A DNA stretch of 64,000 nt from Gilliamella sp. wkB7 (GCF_001693435.1 NZ_CM004509.1:2790001-2854000), one strand, 5' to 3'. Counted from the stretch's first letter, positions 1 to 9,976 are shown. Made by a program: numbers and translations. The notes: generated by a model from the sequence alone, not told the origin.

Positions 1-1183
1 AGAGGTGCTGTTCAGTATCAATGTTTGTTAGCAGCAGATCGATAGAGAGTAGATTTTGATGCAAATTTTTTAAGGATTTAATCAAAAGCATGTCAGCTCT
101 ATTGCTGAATTGATATTGAGCGATGGCTTCCTCAAGATAAGTAAAATAGCGCGCAAACAGTGAATCATGTTGATAGGTTTGGTTTAACTTGATAGCTATT
201 GCTAACTGCGTGCAGGCTTTCGCTTGCAAATTTAAAATTCGCGCAAAGCGAAATAGAATATCGCTATGTTTAAAATGTTCACTTAATGCTTGATACTGTC
301 CATGTGCTGAACTTGCACGTTCATGAATATCTTGCGCTACAAAATAGTAACTTAGCAATTTACGAATGTAAGACTGTCCGCGATAACTTTTTAAACGGTT
401 AAATAGAGAGCGTTTTGTGTCATTAAACGCACCGATTAACTGATTATTACTTTCAGTTAATTGCAAAGTTTGCTTTTTAAATCCGTCAGTTTCATCAGGA
501 TCGAACATTGCTGCTTTGGCATCCAAATATTGCGCTAATTTCATAAAACAGATAGAGAGTGACTGTTGAGTTGTGCGAATAGGTTGAATGATTGATTCAA
601 TTAGCGATACCACGTTGTACCACAGTGCTCCGAGTAATAAAAAGCAGGGTAGAGTGAATTTATCATTAAATAAATTATGGCCAAGCATTGTATAAGCAGC
701 AATCAATAACGATCCAAAGGCAATTACTCCATAACGCTGCCCGAGTGAACCCAGCATAATAAAAATAAAGGTAGAAGACACCAGCCCAATCATAAACAGA
801 GCAGGGTAATCAAATAATAACTCGACCGAAAACGTACCCAGTGCAAAACAGAACAACGTCAACACTAGATTAATACAACGGCTGAGTAATCGAGTATCAA
901 TCTCGGTTAATCCAGCTGCCACCACACCAAGCGTGAGCGGAATAACCAGTGTTGTCTGACCAAAATACCAAGGCACTAGAGTAGAGCCAGTTAAGCTAAT
1001 AAGCATGCGGATGCTAAACAGAAGGTTACTGCTGTAAAAGACTTTACGCAAAGTCAAAATAAAAGGATGCACAAATGTTGTTTTTCGTAGAGTTAATAAG
1101 ATGGAGGGTAGAATACTATATTGTTGACAGTTATTAAAGAGGGTGAAATTTTTTGGTTGAAAATTACAATAACTAATACACAT
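1..1183 (-). CDS. yccS: YccS-type inner membrane protein (FUSC family), 3' part missing
   Basis: Reverse-strand frame open from about 1183 to the window edge; the C-terminal half lies outside. The protein has a run of membrane segments in roughly residues 55-185 (for example PLTLGVVAAGLTEID and SLGQRYGVIAFG) followed by a soluble part with YYFVAQDIHERASS and KHSDILFRF. Both blocks match the E. coli YccS/YhfK putative transporter family closely; the function of that family is not established. The start is uncertain: the ATG at 1183 gives about 40 residues more than E. coli YccS, whose N-terminus lines up near position 1060, so a GTG/TTG start near 1072-1060 is possible. No strong Shine-Dalgarno is seen before either. 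Confidence 0.85.
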   Translation of the reverse strand, partial: MCISYCNFQPKNFTLFNNCQQYSILPSILLTLRKTTFVHPFILTLRKVFYSSNLLFSIRMLISLTGSTLVPWYFGQTTLVIPLTLGVVAAGLTEIDTRLLSRCINLVLTLFCFALGTFSVELLFDYPALFMIGLVSSTFIFIMLGSLGQRYGVIAFGSLLIAAYTMLGHNLFNDKFTLPCFLLLGALWYNVVSLIESIIQPIRTTQQSLSICFMKLAQYLDAKAAMFDPDETDGFKKQTLQLTESNNQLIGAFNDTKRSLFNRLKSYRGQSYIRKLLSYYFVAQDIHERASSAHGQYQALSEHFKHSDILFRFARILNLQAKACTQLAIAIKLNQTYQHDSLFARYFTYLEEAIAQYQFSNRADMLLIKSLKNLHQNLLSIDLLLTNIDTEQHL

Positions 1184-1318
1184 CTTATTAATTATTTTAA
1201 CGTTATCTGAATTGAATGTTTTTTCTTAGATTAATGAGTTTGAGTGTTCAAATATGAGTCAATTTTTCTTAGATATTTTTAACAACTTGATAAATAATTA
1301 CATATTAAATTTGATAAA

Positions 1319-1462
1319 AAATCCGAAACGGTATAGACTCCTGAATTATTTTTACAAAAAATCTATTTTCATCTATTATTCATTTTTAATAGAAAACTTT
1401 TAATGCTTTTGGTTACATACAATATTCATGTCTGCGTTGCGCACTAACTGATAATTATATAT
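1319..1462. repeat. Diverged direct repeat, copy 1
   Basis: Begins near ATCCGAAACGGTATAGA (1321) and runs to TGATAATTATATAT (1449-1462). The same order of blocks recurs about 223 bases downstream: CTGAATTATTTTTA, ATCTATTATT, CTTTTGGTTG/A and TGATAATTATATAT. Offsets at the left and right ends are 223 and 224, so the copies are nearly collinear with few indels. Confidence 0.7.
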
Positions 1463-1541
1463 TCATCAATTTCAATATAGGGCATTTCTTTGTGTTGTTT
1501 AGTTACGTGAAAGTTAATTAAGTATTTAATTGGGTAAAAAA

Positions 1542-1687
1542 GAATCTGAAAAGGTATAAACTACTGAATTATTTTTATAAAAAATTATATTTATATCTAT
1601 TATTTATGGGATTTTAAAAAAACTTTTTACACTTTTGGTTGAAAAACATCCACTCTCGTGTTGAATAGTGATTGATAATTATATATA
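1542..1687. repeat. Diverged direct repeat, copy 2
   Basis: Second copy of the block at 1319-1462, beginning ATCTGAAAAGGTATAAA (1544) and ending TGATAATTATATAT (1673-1686). The differences are scattered substitutions rather than a single break, so the duplication is old. Confidence 0.7.
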
Positions 1688-1798
1688 TTTATTTAATATC
1701 TTGTTATAGGTCAAAAAAATTGCTTATTATCGGTATTAAGCGCGGATAATCTACGTTAAGATAATAGGCTAGCAATTAATTACCAAGGAAAAACGTTT

Positions 1799-2140
1799 AT
1801 GACGACTGAAGAAATGACAACACTTGATAAAATCAAAAAGCAGATTGCTGAAAATCCTATTCTTTTATATATGAAAGGTTCGCCAAAATTGCCAAGTTGT
1901 GGCTTTTCGGCTCAAGCAGTGCAGGTTTTATCTCAATGTGGCGTGCCGTTTGCTTATGTAGACATTTTACAGAATCCTGACATTCGTGCAGAACTACCAA
2001 AATTTGCTAATTGGCCTACTTTCCCACAATTATGGGTTGAAGGTGAATTAGTAGGAGGATGTGATATTATGATCGAAATGTTCCAAACTGGTGAACTGCA
2101 AACGTTAATTAAAGAAACCGCGGAAAAGCATCCAATTTAG
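1799..2140 (+). CDS. grxD: Monothiol glutaredoxin Grx4
   Basis: 113-residue CGFS-type glutaredoxin. The family carries a [2Fe-2S] cluster bridged between two Grx4 molecules or between Grx4 and a BolA partner, and acts in iron-sulfur cluster delivery. The CGFS active site is at residues 34-37 (ligand Cys34), with the glutathione-binding WPTFPQLW and GGCDI blocks downstream. Length fits the family (E. coli 115). ATG at 1799 is preceded by AAGGA at a good distance. It converges on rnt, its near neighbour in E. coli too. Confidence 0.95.
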   Translation: MTTEEMTTLDKIKKQIAENPILLYMKGSPKLPSCGFSAQAVQVLSQCGVPFAYVDILQNPDIRAELPKFANWPTFPQLWVEGELVGGCDIMIEMFQTGELQTLIKETAEKHPI

Positions 2141-2183
2141 GATAGTTTCTCAACTTAACTTAGTTAGATTCAAAGGTTATTTA

Positions 2184-2206
2184 AGAGCGCGTATGCGCTC
2201 TTTTTA
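2184..2206 (+). terminator. Intrinsic terminator after grxD
   Basis: Perfect stem AGAGCGC / GCGCTCT with a GTAT loop followed by TTTTTATT. It lies between the convergent grxD and rnt genes; the T-run is on the grxD side. Confidence 0.8.
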
Positions 2207-2905
2207 TTATTCGGTTTGTTGGTCAGATTCTGGGCTTAATTGTTCGCCATTCAACTCATTATCTAACTGTGCTTGTGCTGGTAAATCAGCAAGCGGCCAT
2301 CCTCCTAACCGTTTATATCGATTGACAATTTCACAAAATAAAATAGCTGTTTTTTGGGTATCATAGAGTGCTGAATGGGCTTGCTTATGGTCGAATGGGA
2401 TTTTTGCCGCTTCACAAGCTTTAGCCAAAACTGTTTGTCCAAATATTAACCCACATAGGGATGCGGTATCAAAAGTTGCAAATGGATGAAATGGATTACG
2501 TTTTATTCCTGCACGCTCTGCAGCTGTCATTAAAAAACTATGATCAAAGTGAGCATTGTGAGCAATAATTACCGCACGGTTACAATCGTTTGCTTTAATA
2601 CCCGCTCTAACCATTTTGAAAATTGCTTCAATTGCAATTTTCTCATCCACTGCGCCACGTAAAGGATTATTTGGATCAATCCCATTAAATGCCAAGGCTG
2701 TAGGCTCTAAAATTGCATCTGCAAATGGATTGACATTAAATTGCAAGGTTTGATCAGGCTCAAGCCAGCCATCTTTATTCATTTTTAACGTAATGGCTGC
2801 GATTTCTAAAATTGCATTTTGCTTTGGATCGAAACCAGATGTTTCGATATCAATCACTACAGGATAAAAACCCCGAAAACGTTCACATAATTTTGCGTTT
2901 GGCAC
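2207..2905 (-). CDS. rnt: Ribonuclease T
   Basis: 232-residue DEDDh 3'-5' exoribonuclease that in E. coli trims tRNA and other stable RNA 3' ends. Visible catalytic motifs are VVIDIE (Asp19, Glu21), AHNAHFDH in the middle and AHSALYDT near residue 180, giving all DEDD residues and the general-base His. It matches E. coli RNase T through KRLGGWPL and then carries about 25 extra polar residues at the C-terminus. The start is GTG at 2905; no strong Shine-Dalgarno is visible, but alignment with E. coli puts the N-terminus here within a few residues. Confidence 0.93.
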   Translation of the reverse strand: MPNAKLCERFRGFYPVVIDIETSGFDPKQNAILEIAAITLKMNKDGWLEPDQTLQFNVNPFADAILEPTALAFNGIDPNNPLRGAVDEKIAIEAIFKMVRAGIKANDCNRAVIIAHNAHFDHSFLMTAAERAGIKRNPFHPFATFDTASLCGLIFGQTVLAKACEAAKIPFDHKQAHSALYDTQKTAILFCEIVNRYKRLGGWPLADLPAQAQLDNELNGEQLSPESDQQTE

Positions 2906-3025
2906 AATAGTTATCTTATTTGTTAAAAAATGAAAATTATTATGCCAGTTTTTAATGTATTCGCCTAGTTTTACCTTTACTGTAGCGCTTTCTTAAGACA
3001 AACATATAGACACACATTTGCTAAA

Positions 3026-3796
3026 TCAATTCACTCCTTTGCTTAATTGATTCAATTTTTGTTTAGATTGTTCAATATTTTTAATCCATTGAGCATTTAA
3101 ACGTTTGGTATGTTTGGGTAGGTAACTTAAACGATGCTCTATGATTAGTAACACATGATTTGCCTTATCAATTTGGTTCCAGCCAATTAAGGTCTGTAAG
3201 TAAAATGAAATTGCTTCTAAACTCGGAAAATAGCTAATTAAAGTTTCTAATTCTTTTTTAGCTTGCTCTCTTTCGTTAAGTGAAACCAAAACTCTAGCAT
3301 AGAGTAAATGACTTTCATCAGAACTATAATTAGGATTTTTTTCACGTAAAAAATTTAATGTCTCTTTTGCTTTAGTATACTGATGATCCATAAATAACGC
3401 ATAAGCATATTGCAGCAAAATATCAGGTGAGGTTGCATTATTACCAGTTAATGCCTGTTGGTAGTATGTCAAAGCTTCATCAGCTCGATTATTGTCAACC
3501 AACGCTTTGCCTAAATTGATTCGTGTGGTGGAGTTTTGTGATGCTTCATATTTTTTTTGGGCTTCATATAATTCACGCTCAGGATCCTGTGTTTTACGTA
3601 GTTTTGTTTCAATTTGGTAACCAACCGGCGTAGAGCGTAACTTAGGTAAACAAATGGCGGCAAAATAGATCAAACTGCCCAAAAATGGCACCATAAATAT
3701 TATACAAATCCAATACCTATCCTGTTGAGTACGAATTGCATGGAATATAAAAAATAATGCAATAGCGCTACTTAATCCAATTCCTAAAAATGGCAC
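3026..3796 (-). CDS. Membrane-anchored TPR protein
   Basis: 256 residues. Two hydrophobic segments at about residues 1-20 and 28-50 have the look of the phospholipase-D-type N-terminal membrane module (DRYWICIIFMVPFLGSLIYF). The rest is helical tetratricopeptide repeats, with motifs such as NLGKALVDNNRADEAL and LLYARVLVSLNEREQA. Homologues of this arrangement are annotated only as TPR proteins; a scaffold role at the inner membrane is an inference from the fold. ATG at 3796 has GGATAT upstream. It stands alone, about 120 bases from rnt and divergent from the NIF3 gene. I do not recognise a specific symbol. Confidence 0.75.
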   Translation of the reverse strand: MPFLGIGLSSAIALFFIFHAIRTQQDRYWICIIFMVPFLGSLIYFAAICLPKLRSTPVGYQIETKLRKTQDPERELYEAQKKYEASQNSTTRINLGKALVDNNRADEALTYYQQALTGNNATSPDILLQYAYALFMDHQYTKAKETLNFLREKNPNYSSDESHLLYARVLVSLNEREQAKKELETLISYFPSLEAISFYLQTLIGWNQIDKANHVLLIIEHRLSYLPKHTKRLNAQWIKNIEQSKQKLNQLSKGVN

Positions 3797-4025
3797 AATA
3801 ATATCCTTTTAGTGAATGTACATAAAACAGCATAATTTGACACAGTGTTAAGTCTAAATAAACTTTTATAATTTAGCAATATTATCAATAAACAAATGTT
3901 TAGTATTTTTGTAAATGCCAGGGGTATTAAATACTTTAAGGACAGCGAGTAAAATATGTTGGTGAGATAATTGGTAAAAGTGATTATAATTATTAACTAT
4001 AATTCCTTTTAATAAGATAGATAAA

Positions 4026-4784
4026 ATGCTTCGCAATGAACTTGAACAAATAATTAATAATGAATTGCAAATAAGTCGATACCGAGACTATGCACCCAAT
4101 GGATTGCAGGTAGAAGGTCGAAATGAGGTTAAGAAAATTGTTACAGGCGTTACAGCTTGTCAATTATTGTTAGATAAAGCTGTGGAATTGCAAGCTGATG
4201 CCGTGCTGGTACACCATGGTTTTTTTTGGAAAAATGAACCGCAAACCATTACGGGTATAAAATATCGACGAATAAAAACGCTTTTGTCACATGATATTAA
4301 TTTGTTCAGTTATCATTTGCCTTTAGATGGTCATCTTGAATTGGGTAATAACGTTGAACTGGCAAATTTGTTGGATATCAAGGTTGATAAACATGATGAT
4401 ATAACTGATTTGATGTTCACAGGCTCCTTAAACAATCCCATTACAGCTATACAGTTTAAACAACAGTTAGAGCAAGCATTACATGATGGTATGCCCCAAG
4501 TGTTGTTTTGTGGTGATAATGCACCGCAAATCATTAAGCGTATTGGTTGGTGCAGTGGTGGTGGACAAGATTTTATAGAGCAAGCAGCTCAACTTGGTTG
4601 TGATGCTTTTTTTACGGGTGAAGTATCCGAACGCACTATTCACATTGCCCGTGAATATGGTATTAATTTTTATGCAGCGGGTCATCATGCTACAGAACGT
4701 TATGGCATAAAAAAATTAGGGGAGTGGTTGGCAAGTCACTATGGGTTGCAATGTATTTTTGTCGATATCGATAATCCAGCGTAA
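4026..4784 (+). CDS. ybgI: NIF3-family metal-binding protein (YbgI type)
   Basis: 252 residues, the size of E. coli YbgI (247). The family forms toroidal hexamers with a di-metal site; its biochemical role is unresolved, and 'GTP cyclohydrolase 1 type 2 homolog' in databases is a label rather than a proven activity. The metal-ligand blocks are present: VLVHHGFFW near residue 60, SYHLPLDGH near residue 100, and AAGHHATERYG near residue 220. It stands as a single gene about 70-100 bases upstream of dapA. Confidence 0.9.
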   Translation: MLRNELEQIINNELQISRYRDYAPNGLQVEGRNEVKKIVTGVTACQLLLDKAVELQADAVLVHHGFFWKNEPQTITGIKYRRIKTLLSHDINLFSYHLPLDGHLELGNNVELANLLDIKVDKHDDITDLMFTGSLNNPITAIQFKQQLEQALHDGMPQVLFCGDNAPQIIKRIGWCSGGGQDFIEQAAQLGCDAFFTGEVSERTIHIAREYGINFYAAGHHATERYGIKKLGEWLASHYGLQCIFVDIDNPA

Positions 4785-4881
4785 CAAAAGTTGAATTTAA
4801 CTTAGAAATAACGCATACTTATTCGTAGTTTTTATAATCTTCAAAGCTGTTTTGAAAACAGATAATATGAGAGGTCATTTT

Positions 4882-5760
4882 ATGTTTACAGGAAGTCTGG
4901 TCGCCCTTATTACACCAATGGATTCAAAAGGAAATGTAGACCACGTAAGCTTAAAAAAATTGGTCGAATATCATATCGCTAATGGTACATCAGGTATTGT
5001 TTCTGTTGGAACAACTGGTGAATCAGCAACGCTCGATCATAATGAGCATATTGATGTTATTAAGCGCACTATCGATTATGCTGATGGTCGTATTAATATC
5101 ATTGCAGGAACAGGCGCAAATGCAACCAAAGAAGCAATTGAATTGACTAATAAAGTTGAAAATATTGGTGTAATTGGTTGTTTAACTGTGGCTCCTTATT
5201 ACAATAAACCAACTCAAGAAGGTATGTATCAGCACTTTAAAGCCATTGCTGAAAGTACCGAATTACCTCAAATTCTATACAATGTACCTGGTCGTACTAG
5301 TAGTGATATTAAACCAGAGACAGTCGGACGTTTGTCAAAAATTAAAAATATTGTTGCTTTAAAAGATGCTACTGGTGATCTCTCTCGTGTTTATAAAACT
5401 CGAAGATTAGTCGGTGATCAGTTCAAACTTTTAAGTGGTGATGACGCAACTTTCTTAGATTTTATGATTTTAGGGGGAGATGGCGTCATTTCGGTTACTG
5501 CTAATGTTGCAGCAAAACAGGTTGCAACAGTTTGTAAATTAGCTGCAAATAATCAAATTCAAGAAGCACGAGCGGTAAATGACAGTCTATTAGCACTCCA
5601 CAACAATTTGTTCATTGAGCCAAATCCAACACCAGTGAAATGGGCGTGTACTCGATTAGGTTTAATAGACAATGGTACAATCCGTTTACCAATGATATCG
5701 CTGTCTGAATCTTCAATTCCAGCGGTAGAGCAAGCATTAAAAAATGCTAATTTACTGTAA
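4882..5760 (+). CDS. dapA: 4-hydroxy-tetrahydrodipicolinate synthase
   Basis: Condenses pyruvate with aspartate semialdehyde, the first step of the lysine/diaminopimelate branch. Motifs are GTTGESATL (substrate-binding Thr pair), the YNVPGRT block with the proton-relay Tyr, and VALKDATGD with the Schiff-base Lys. An ATG at 4852 is in frame, but the ATG at 4882 gives a 292-residue protein starting MFTGSL exactly like E. coli DapA and has GAGAGG just upstream, so I chose it. bamC follows after 39 bases and the pair probably forms an operon. dapE lies 6 kb downstream on the other strand. Confidence 0.96.
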   Translation: MFTGSLVALITPMDSKGNVDHVSLKKLVEYHIANGTSGIVSVGTTGESATLDHNEHIDVIKRTIDYADGRINIIAGTGANATKEAIELTNKVENIGVIGCLTVAPYYNKPTQEGMYQHFKAIAESTELPQILYNVPGRTSSDIKPETVGRLSKIKNIVALKDATGDLSRVYKTRRLVGDQFKLLSGDDATFLDFMILGGDGVISVTANVAAKQVATVCKLAANNQIQEARAVNDSLLALHNNLFIEPNPTPVKWACTRLGLIDNGTIRLPMISLSESSIPAVEQALKNANLL

Positions 5761-5799
5761 TTTATTTTCATACAACTATTAATTTAAAAGCAGATATCT

Positions 5800-6561
5800 A
5801 TGTTTGATAAAACTATATTGCATAATTATGTCTTAAGAAAAACCGCTATTTTGACTACTATCATTTCTCTATTTCTTGTAGGGTGTGGTAGTGATCAAAA
5901 TTATAAGCGCGAAATTGATGGTAATGAAGATTATTTAAACTCACCTGCTTTAAAGCCTTTAATTGTTCCAAAGGGTATGACAATACCAGCAGAAACTGCT
6001 GATTTTTATATTAATAAAATTGACTCCAAAGGTGATTTGGGTAAACAAGTTGATATTCGAGCACCTGTTGTACCTATTCCAACCATTTCTGATTCCTTTG
6101 TTATTTATAATAATGGTGTCGTTACTTTTAATTCACCGCTCAGCGCTGATGTATGGAATAAAATTCCAAATACTTTAAATAATAAAAATATTCCTATTAG
6201 TAGCAGTGATAATTTCACTATAAAAACAAGCAAAGCTTTTATTGTTCAAGCAGATGAAACCCAAACAGCGGAAGCGTCGTTTGTTTTTAAACGAAAAATT
6301 GTTGGTGATACCCAAACTATTACTCTTAGCTTGGATTCGTTAGCTCGTGGTGCTGAAGATATCTCTTCACAACCACTTGAAGTTCAGCGTTATGTTGTCG
6401 GTTTATTTAATTCGTTAATGGATGATATTGCTCCACAATCTTTTCGAGAACCACAAGTGAAAGACTCGAACGAGAATGAAGCGAAAAAAGAAGCTGATAA
6501 AGATACTGAGTCCATGAAAAGGATTAAAGAAGATCTTAAAGATCAGATCCGCGGAAAATGA
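5800..6561 (+). CDS. bamC: Outer membrane assembly lipoprotein BamC, single-domain form
   Basis: Lipoprotein with signal peptide and lipobox LVGC (Cys29), followed by the BamC signature of an unstructured segment (GSDQNYKR, GNEDYLNSP, VPKGMTIP) that in E. coli contacts BamD. One helix-grip-type domain follows (about residues 100-215). The protein then ends in a charged tail (EAKKEADKDTESMKRIKED). E. coli BamC has 344 residues and a second helix-grip domain; here, at 253 residues, that second domain is absent. Position between dapA and purC is the E. coli order, which supports the call. Confidence 0.85.
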   Translation: MFDKTILHNYVLRKTAILTTIISLFLVGCGSDQNYKREIDGNEDYLNSPALKPLIVPKGMTIPAETADFYINKIDSKGDLGKQVDIRAPVVPIPTISDSFVIYNNGVVTFNSPLSADVWNKIPNTLNNKNIPISSSDNFTIKTSKAFIVQADETQTAEASFVFKRKIVGDTQTITLSLDSLARGAEDISSQPLEVQRYVVGLFNSLMDDIAPQSFREPQVKDSNENEAKKEADKDTESMKRIKEDLKDQIRGK

Positions 6562-6742
6562 TAAAACAGTTTTATTTTGTGGATTTGAAAATTAATAACT
6601 TTCTAATTCACAATAACTTTAATTCATAGTGTGGTTTCAAATTTGTAGCTTTTATGACTCGATCTTAGCTATAAACTGATACACAGTTGCTTTTTATGCT
6701 TAAAAAAGTAATAGCAAAAATAGTAGCAATGAGTTTGAATTT

Positions 6743-6762
6743 AGGGAGCGCTTAGCTCCTTA
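6743..6762 (+). terminator. Hairpin between bamC and purC
   Basis: Stem AGGGAGC / GCTCCTT (one G-T pair) with a GCTTA loop, followed by AATTATTTG. The T-run is weak, so partial termination or an mRNA-stabilising role is equally possible. Confidence 0.45.
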
Positions 6763-6797
6763 ATTATTTGTTGGCAAATTGATATAAGGTTATAAAC

Positions 6798-7508
6798 ATG
6801 AAAAAGTTGGATGAGCTTTATCGTGGTAAAGCAAAAACTGTTTACGCAACAGACAACCCTGAGTTATTAATATTGGAATTTCGTAATGATACTTCTGCTT
6901 TTGATGGTTTACGTATTGAGCAGTTAGATCGTAAAGGAATGGTCAATAATAAATTTAACTATTTTATTATGACTAAACTATGTGACGCAGGTATACCAAC
7001 TCAAGTTGAAGCCTTGTTGTCGGACAACGAAGTTTTAGTAAAAAAACTCGATATGGTACCTGTTGAATGCGTCGTTCGTAATCGTGCTGCAGGTTCTTTA
7101 GTTAAACGCTTAGGTGTTGAAGAAGGTAAAGTACTGAATCCTCCAACGTTTGAATTATTCCTAAAAAATGATGCACTGCATGACCCTATGGTCAATGAAT
7201 CTCATTGTAAGGCTTTTGGTTGGGCGACAGACGAGCAATTAGCCACTATGAAAGAACTCAGTTTCAAAATTAACACTATTTTGACAGATATATTTGATAA
7301 AGCAGGTTTAATTTTAGTTGATTACAAACTTGAATTTGGGTTATTCAAAGGGGAAATCACTTTAGGTGATGAGTTTTCACCTGACGGTTGCCGTCTATGG
7401 GAAAAAGAGACATTAAAAAAAATGGACAAAGACCGTTTCCGACAAGGTTTGGGTGGAGTTATTGAAGCTTATGAAGAAGTGGCAACACGAATTGGTGTTC
7501 CTTTGTAA
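6798..7508 (+). CDS. purC: SAICAR synthetase
   Basis: Phosphoribosylaminoimidazole-succinocarboxamide synthase: joins aspartate to CAIR in purine synthesis. 236 residues against 237 in E. coli. Conserved blocks are YRGKAKTVY (nucleotide loop), [20 protein letters not shown] and [11 protein letters not shown]. Its TAA overlaps the ATG of yeaL by one base (TAATG), so the two are likely translationally coupled. Confidence 0.96.
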   Translation: MKKLDELYRGKAKTVYATDNPELLILEFRNDTSAFDGLRIEQLDRKGMVNNKFNYFIMTKLCDAGIPTQVEALLSDNEVLVKKLDMVPVECVVRNRAAGSLVKRLGVEEGKVLNPPTFELFLKNDALHDPMVNESHCKAFGWATDEQLATMKELSFKINTILTDIFDKAGLILVDYKLEFGLFKGEITLGDEFSPDGCRLWEKETLKKMDKDRFRQGLGGVIEAYEEVATRIGVPL

Positions 7509-7963
7509 TGTTTGCGCAGTTTGACATTTCTTTTTTTCTACTTTTAGGTCTCGCAGCACTGTGTTATTTAACTCATAATAACACAGTGACTTTTGCAGTA
7601 CTTTTACTGCTAATGTTTAAACTTACACCGTTAGCGGCTTACTTTCCATTTTTGAATAGATATGGTTTAACTATTGGGATTGTAATCCTAACTGCTGCTA
7701 TGATGGTTCCGTTAGCCGATGGTTCATTAAAAGTCGCTGATATTTTAAAATCATTCACGACATGGCAATCTCTCGTTGCTATCGCTGTGGGAATTTTAGT
7801 GTCATGGTTAGGTACTCGTGGCATATCGTTAATTGGTGCTCATCCTACCATTGTTAATGGTTTAATCATTGGCACACTTATAGGTGTGGCCTTTTTTAAA
7901 GGCGTTCCTGTGGGACCTCTCATTGCCGCTGGCATATTGTCATTGTTGATTGGTAAAAATTAA
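7508..7963 (+). CDS. yeaL: YeaL-type DUF441 inner membrane protein
   Basis: 151 residues, almost entirely hydrophobic, with four predicted membrane segments. Blocks SLVAIAVGILVSWLG and GVPVGPLIAAGILS match E. coli YeaL closely. Function unknown. It overlaps the end of purC by one base and is followed three bases later by tmcA, so it lies in a purC-yeaL-tmcA transcription unit. In E. coli yeaL is not next to purC, so this junction is lineage-specific. Confidence 0.88.
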   Translation: MFAQFDISFFLLLGLAALCYLTHNNTVTFAVLLLLMFKLTPLAAYFPFLNRYGLTIGIVILTAAMMVPLADGSLKVADILKSFTTWQSLVAIAVGILVSWLGTRGISLIGAHPTIVNGLIIGTLIGVAFFKGVPVGPLIAAGILSLLIGKN

Positions 7964-7966
7964 CTC

Positions 7967-9976
7967 ATGTCATGCCTTAAAAGCACACGAACATTATGGG
8001 TGTTACAGGGTGAAGCAACACAATTATTTGAGCAACTTAATCACACCATAACGACAAATTTTGGCGATTGGATAACCGTTACCAGTCAGCCAAATGTGCC
8101 TGACTTTTTGCCAAATACTTTTTTACCTACTAAAACCAAACAGCTATTAGGGCAAGAGTATCTGCATGCAATATTTGATGCGACAATAGGATTTAATCTT
8201 GATGCGTTTGCAATGTTAACGGGTACATTGGTTAAAGGCAGTCTGCTGATTTTATTATTACCGAAGCAACTTGAAACTTGGCAAGACCAAGATAGTTTAC
8301 GCTGGAATGAAGCCAATACCCCCATTACTGTGCCGAATTTTGTAAATCATTTGTTAAAAACACTTGCAGAATTTGATATAGCAATTGAGCACACTGTCTT
8401 ATCATCACACAGTAATCTGCCATTATTAAAATGGTCAGACATCGACACTCAAGCTTACGATTTAACTCAGCAGCAAGTAACGTTACAAAAATTATTGAAC
8501 AGTAAACAAAAGATTAATGTCGTTATTGCTAAACGCGGTCGTGGTAAATCGGCTTTGGCAGGGTTATTTAGTCATAACAAGAACTGTATTGTAACTGCAC
8601 CGAATAAAGCAGCACTCAATAGCTTTTTTGTCTTTGCTAACCCAAACACTCCGTTTTATGCACCTGATGAGTTAATCGCTTGGCAACAAAACGATTTTGC
8701 TGATCATTTAATTATTGATGAAGCTGCTATGATACCGCTTCCCATGCTTGAACAATTACTGCATTTAGCTAAGGCTAAAAACAGTCGAGTATTACTCACT
8801 ACCACTGTTGAAGGATACGAAGGTACAGGGCAGGGTTTTTTATTAAAATTGCTCGAAAATAGATCATATCAGTTTTTTTATCTTGATAACCCTATCCGTT
8901 GGCAAACGGGTGACAAATTAGAGTTATTTTGCGATCGGTTATTGTTAAATGGAATATTGGAAAAGAATGAAAACCAAATAGCAATTGATTCATCCATAAA
9001 TTACAGTAAACTCGATCGACATAATATAAACGCATTAACAACGATCTTTTACCTTTTAAAAGGTGCTCATTATCAAACCACATTAGTCGATTTACGACGC
9101 CTTTTTGATGCGCAAAATTTATCGGTTTGGCAAGCAACGGTCAATAATGACTTGTCCCAAAATCATCCAATAACAACTCAACAGATCGCTGCGGCAATTA
9201 CGTTAAATGAAGGCAATTTATCCGATTCACTCATTGAGCAAGTATGGCTTGGTACGCGTCGTCCTAAGGGTAATTTAGTTGCGCAATCATTAGTCGCTCA
9301 TGCAGGTGAAAAACTGGCAGCCAAATTACGCTCTGTACGCATCAATCGCATTGCGGTGATTGATTCTTATCGTCGACAACATATTGCTAAAAAACTCGTA
9401 CAAGCGATATGCGATGAAGCGTATCACCAAAATATCGATTATTTATCGGTAAGCTTTGCGTACAGTCAGCCTAATTATCAATTTTGGATGGCATGTGGGT
9501 TTAATTTGGTGCACATTAGTAGCCATAAAGAGACCCGTAGCGGAAGTTATTCAGTTATGGCGATTAAACCTTTAACCCAGTTAGGACAGGAATTATCTGA
9601 TCAATTGCAACAGAAACTTGTGCGCAATGCTCGCTGGCTTAAAGATATTATCGAATTACCATTTAACGATATGATTACTTTTGATAATAATCAATCCTTA
9701 ACTGCACAAGACTGTTGTGAATTAGCTGGTTTTTGTGATTACTATCGTCCATTTGAAGCGACTTATCCTGCACTTTGTCGATTAAATCTTTATGCACATC
9801 GACATCAGCAATACTTAACATTGCCGATGTTATCAGCCTTAATTGATAGCAAAAATAATCAGATGGATGTTATTAATCGTTATCAATTAGCGGGAAAAAA
9901 TGCCTTAATGCAAGCCATCAAACATGAAGTTAAAACTTGGTTGGCAAATAATCAACGGACTTTAACACTAAAATAA
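7967..9976 (+). CDS. tmcA: tRNA(Met) cytidine acetyltransferase
   Basis: 669 residues (E. coli TmcA 671). The enzyme makes N4-acetylcytidine at the wobble position of elongator tRNA-Met using acetyl-CoA and ATP. Domains in order: an N-terminal DUF1726-like region, an RNA-helicase-like ATPase with Walker A AKRGRGKSAL near residue 190 and Walker B LIIDEAAMI near 250, a GNAT acetyltransferase core (IAVIDSYRRQHIAKKL near 460), and a C-terminal tRNA-binding part. Start ATG at 7967 lies three bases after yeaL. Confidence 0.95.
   Translation: MSCLKSTRTLWVLQGEATQLFEQLNHTITTNFGDWITVTSQPNVPDFLPNTFLPTKTKQLLGQEYLHAIFDATIGFNLDAFAMLTGTLVKGSLLILLLPKQLETWQDQDSLRWNEANTPITVPNFVNHLLKTLAEFDIAIEHTVLSSHSNLPLLKWSDIDTQAYDLTQQQVTLQKLLNSKQKINVVIAKRGRGKSALAGLFSHNKNCIVTAPNKAALNSFFVFANPNTPFYAPDELIAWQQNDFADHLIIDEAAMIPLPMLEQLLHLAKAKNSRVLLTTTVEGYEGTGQGFLLKLLENRSYQFFYLDNPIRWQTGDKLELFCDRLLLNGILEKNENQIAIDSSINYSKLDRHNINALTTIFYLLKGAHYQTTLVDLRRLFDAQNLSVWQATVNNDLSQNHPITTQQIAAAITLNEGNLSDSLIEQVWLGTRRPKGNLVAQSLVAHAGEKLAAKLRSVRINRIAVIDSYRRQHIAKKLVQAICDEAYHQNIDYLSVSFAYSQPNYQFWMACGFNLVHISSHKETRSGSYSVMAIKPLTQLGQELSDQLQQKLVRNARWLKDIIELPFNDMITFDNNQSLTAQDCCELAGFCDYYRPFEATYPALCRLNLYAHRHQQYLTLPMLSALIDSKNNQMDVINRYQLAGKNALMQAIKHEVKTWLANNQRTLTLK

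Larger units (their letters stand above)
1184..1798. other. Long AT-rich intergenic region with an internal duplication
   Basis: No open frame of useful length was seen between yccS and grxD. The region contains two diverged direct copies of about 145 bases (entered separately). The last 60 bases before grxD carry its ribosome binding site (AAGGA at 1785-1789). Confidence 0.6.
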
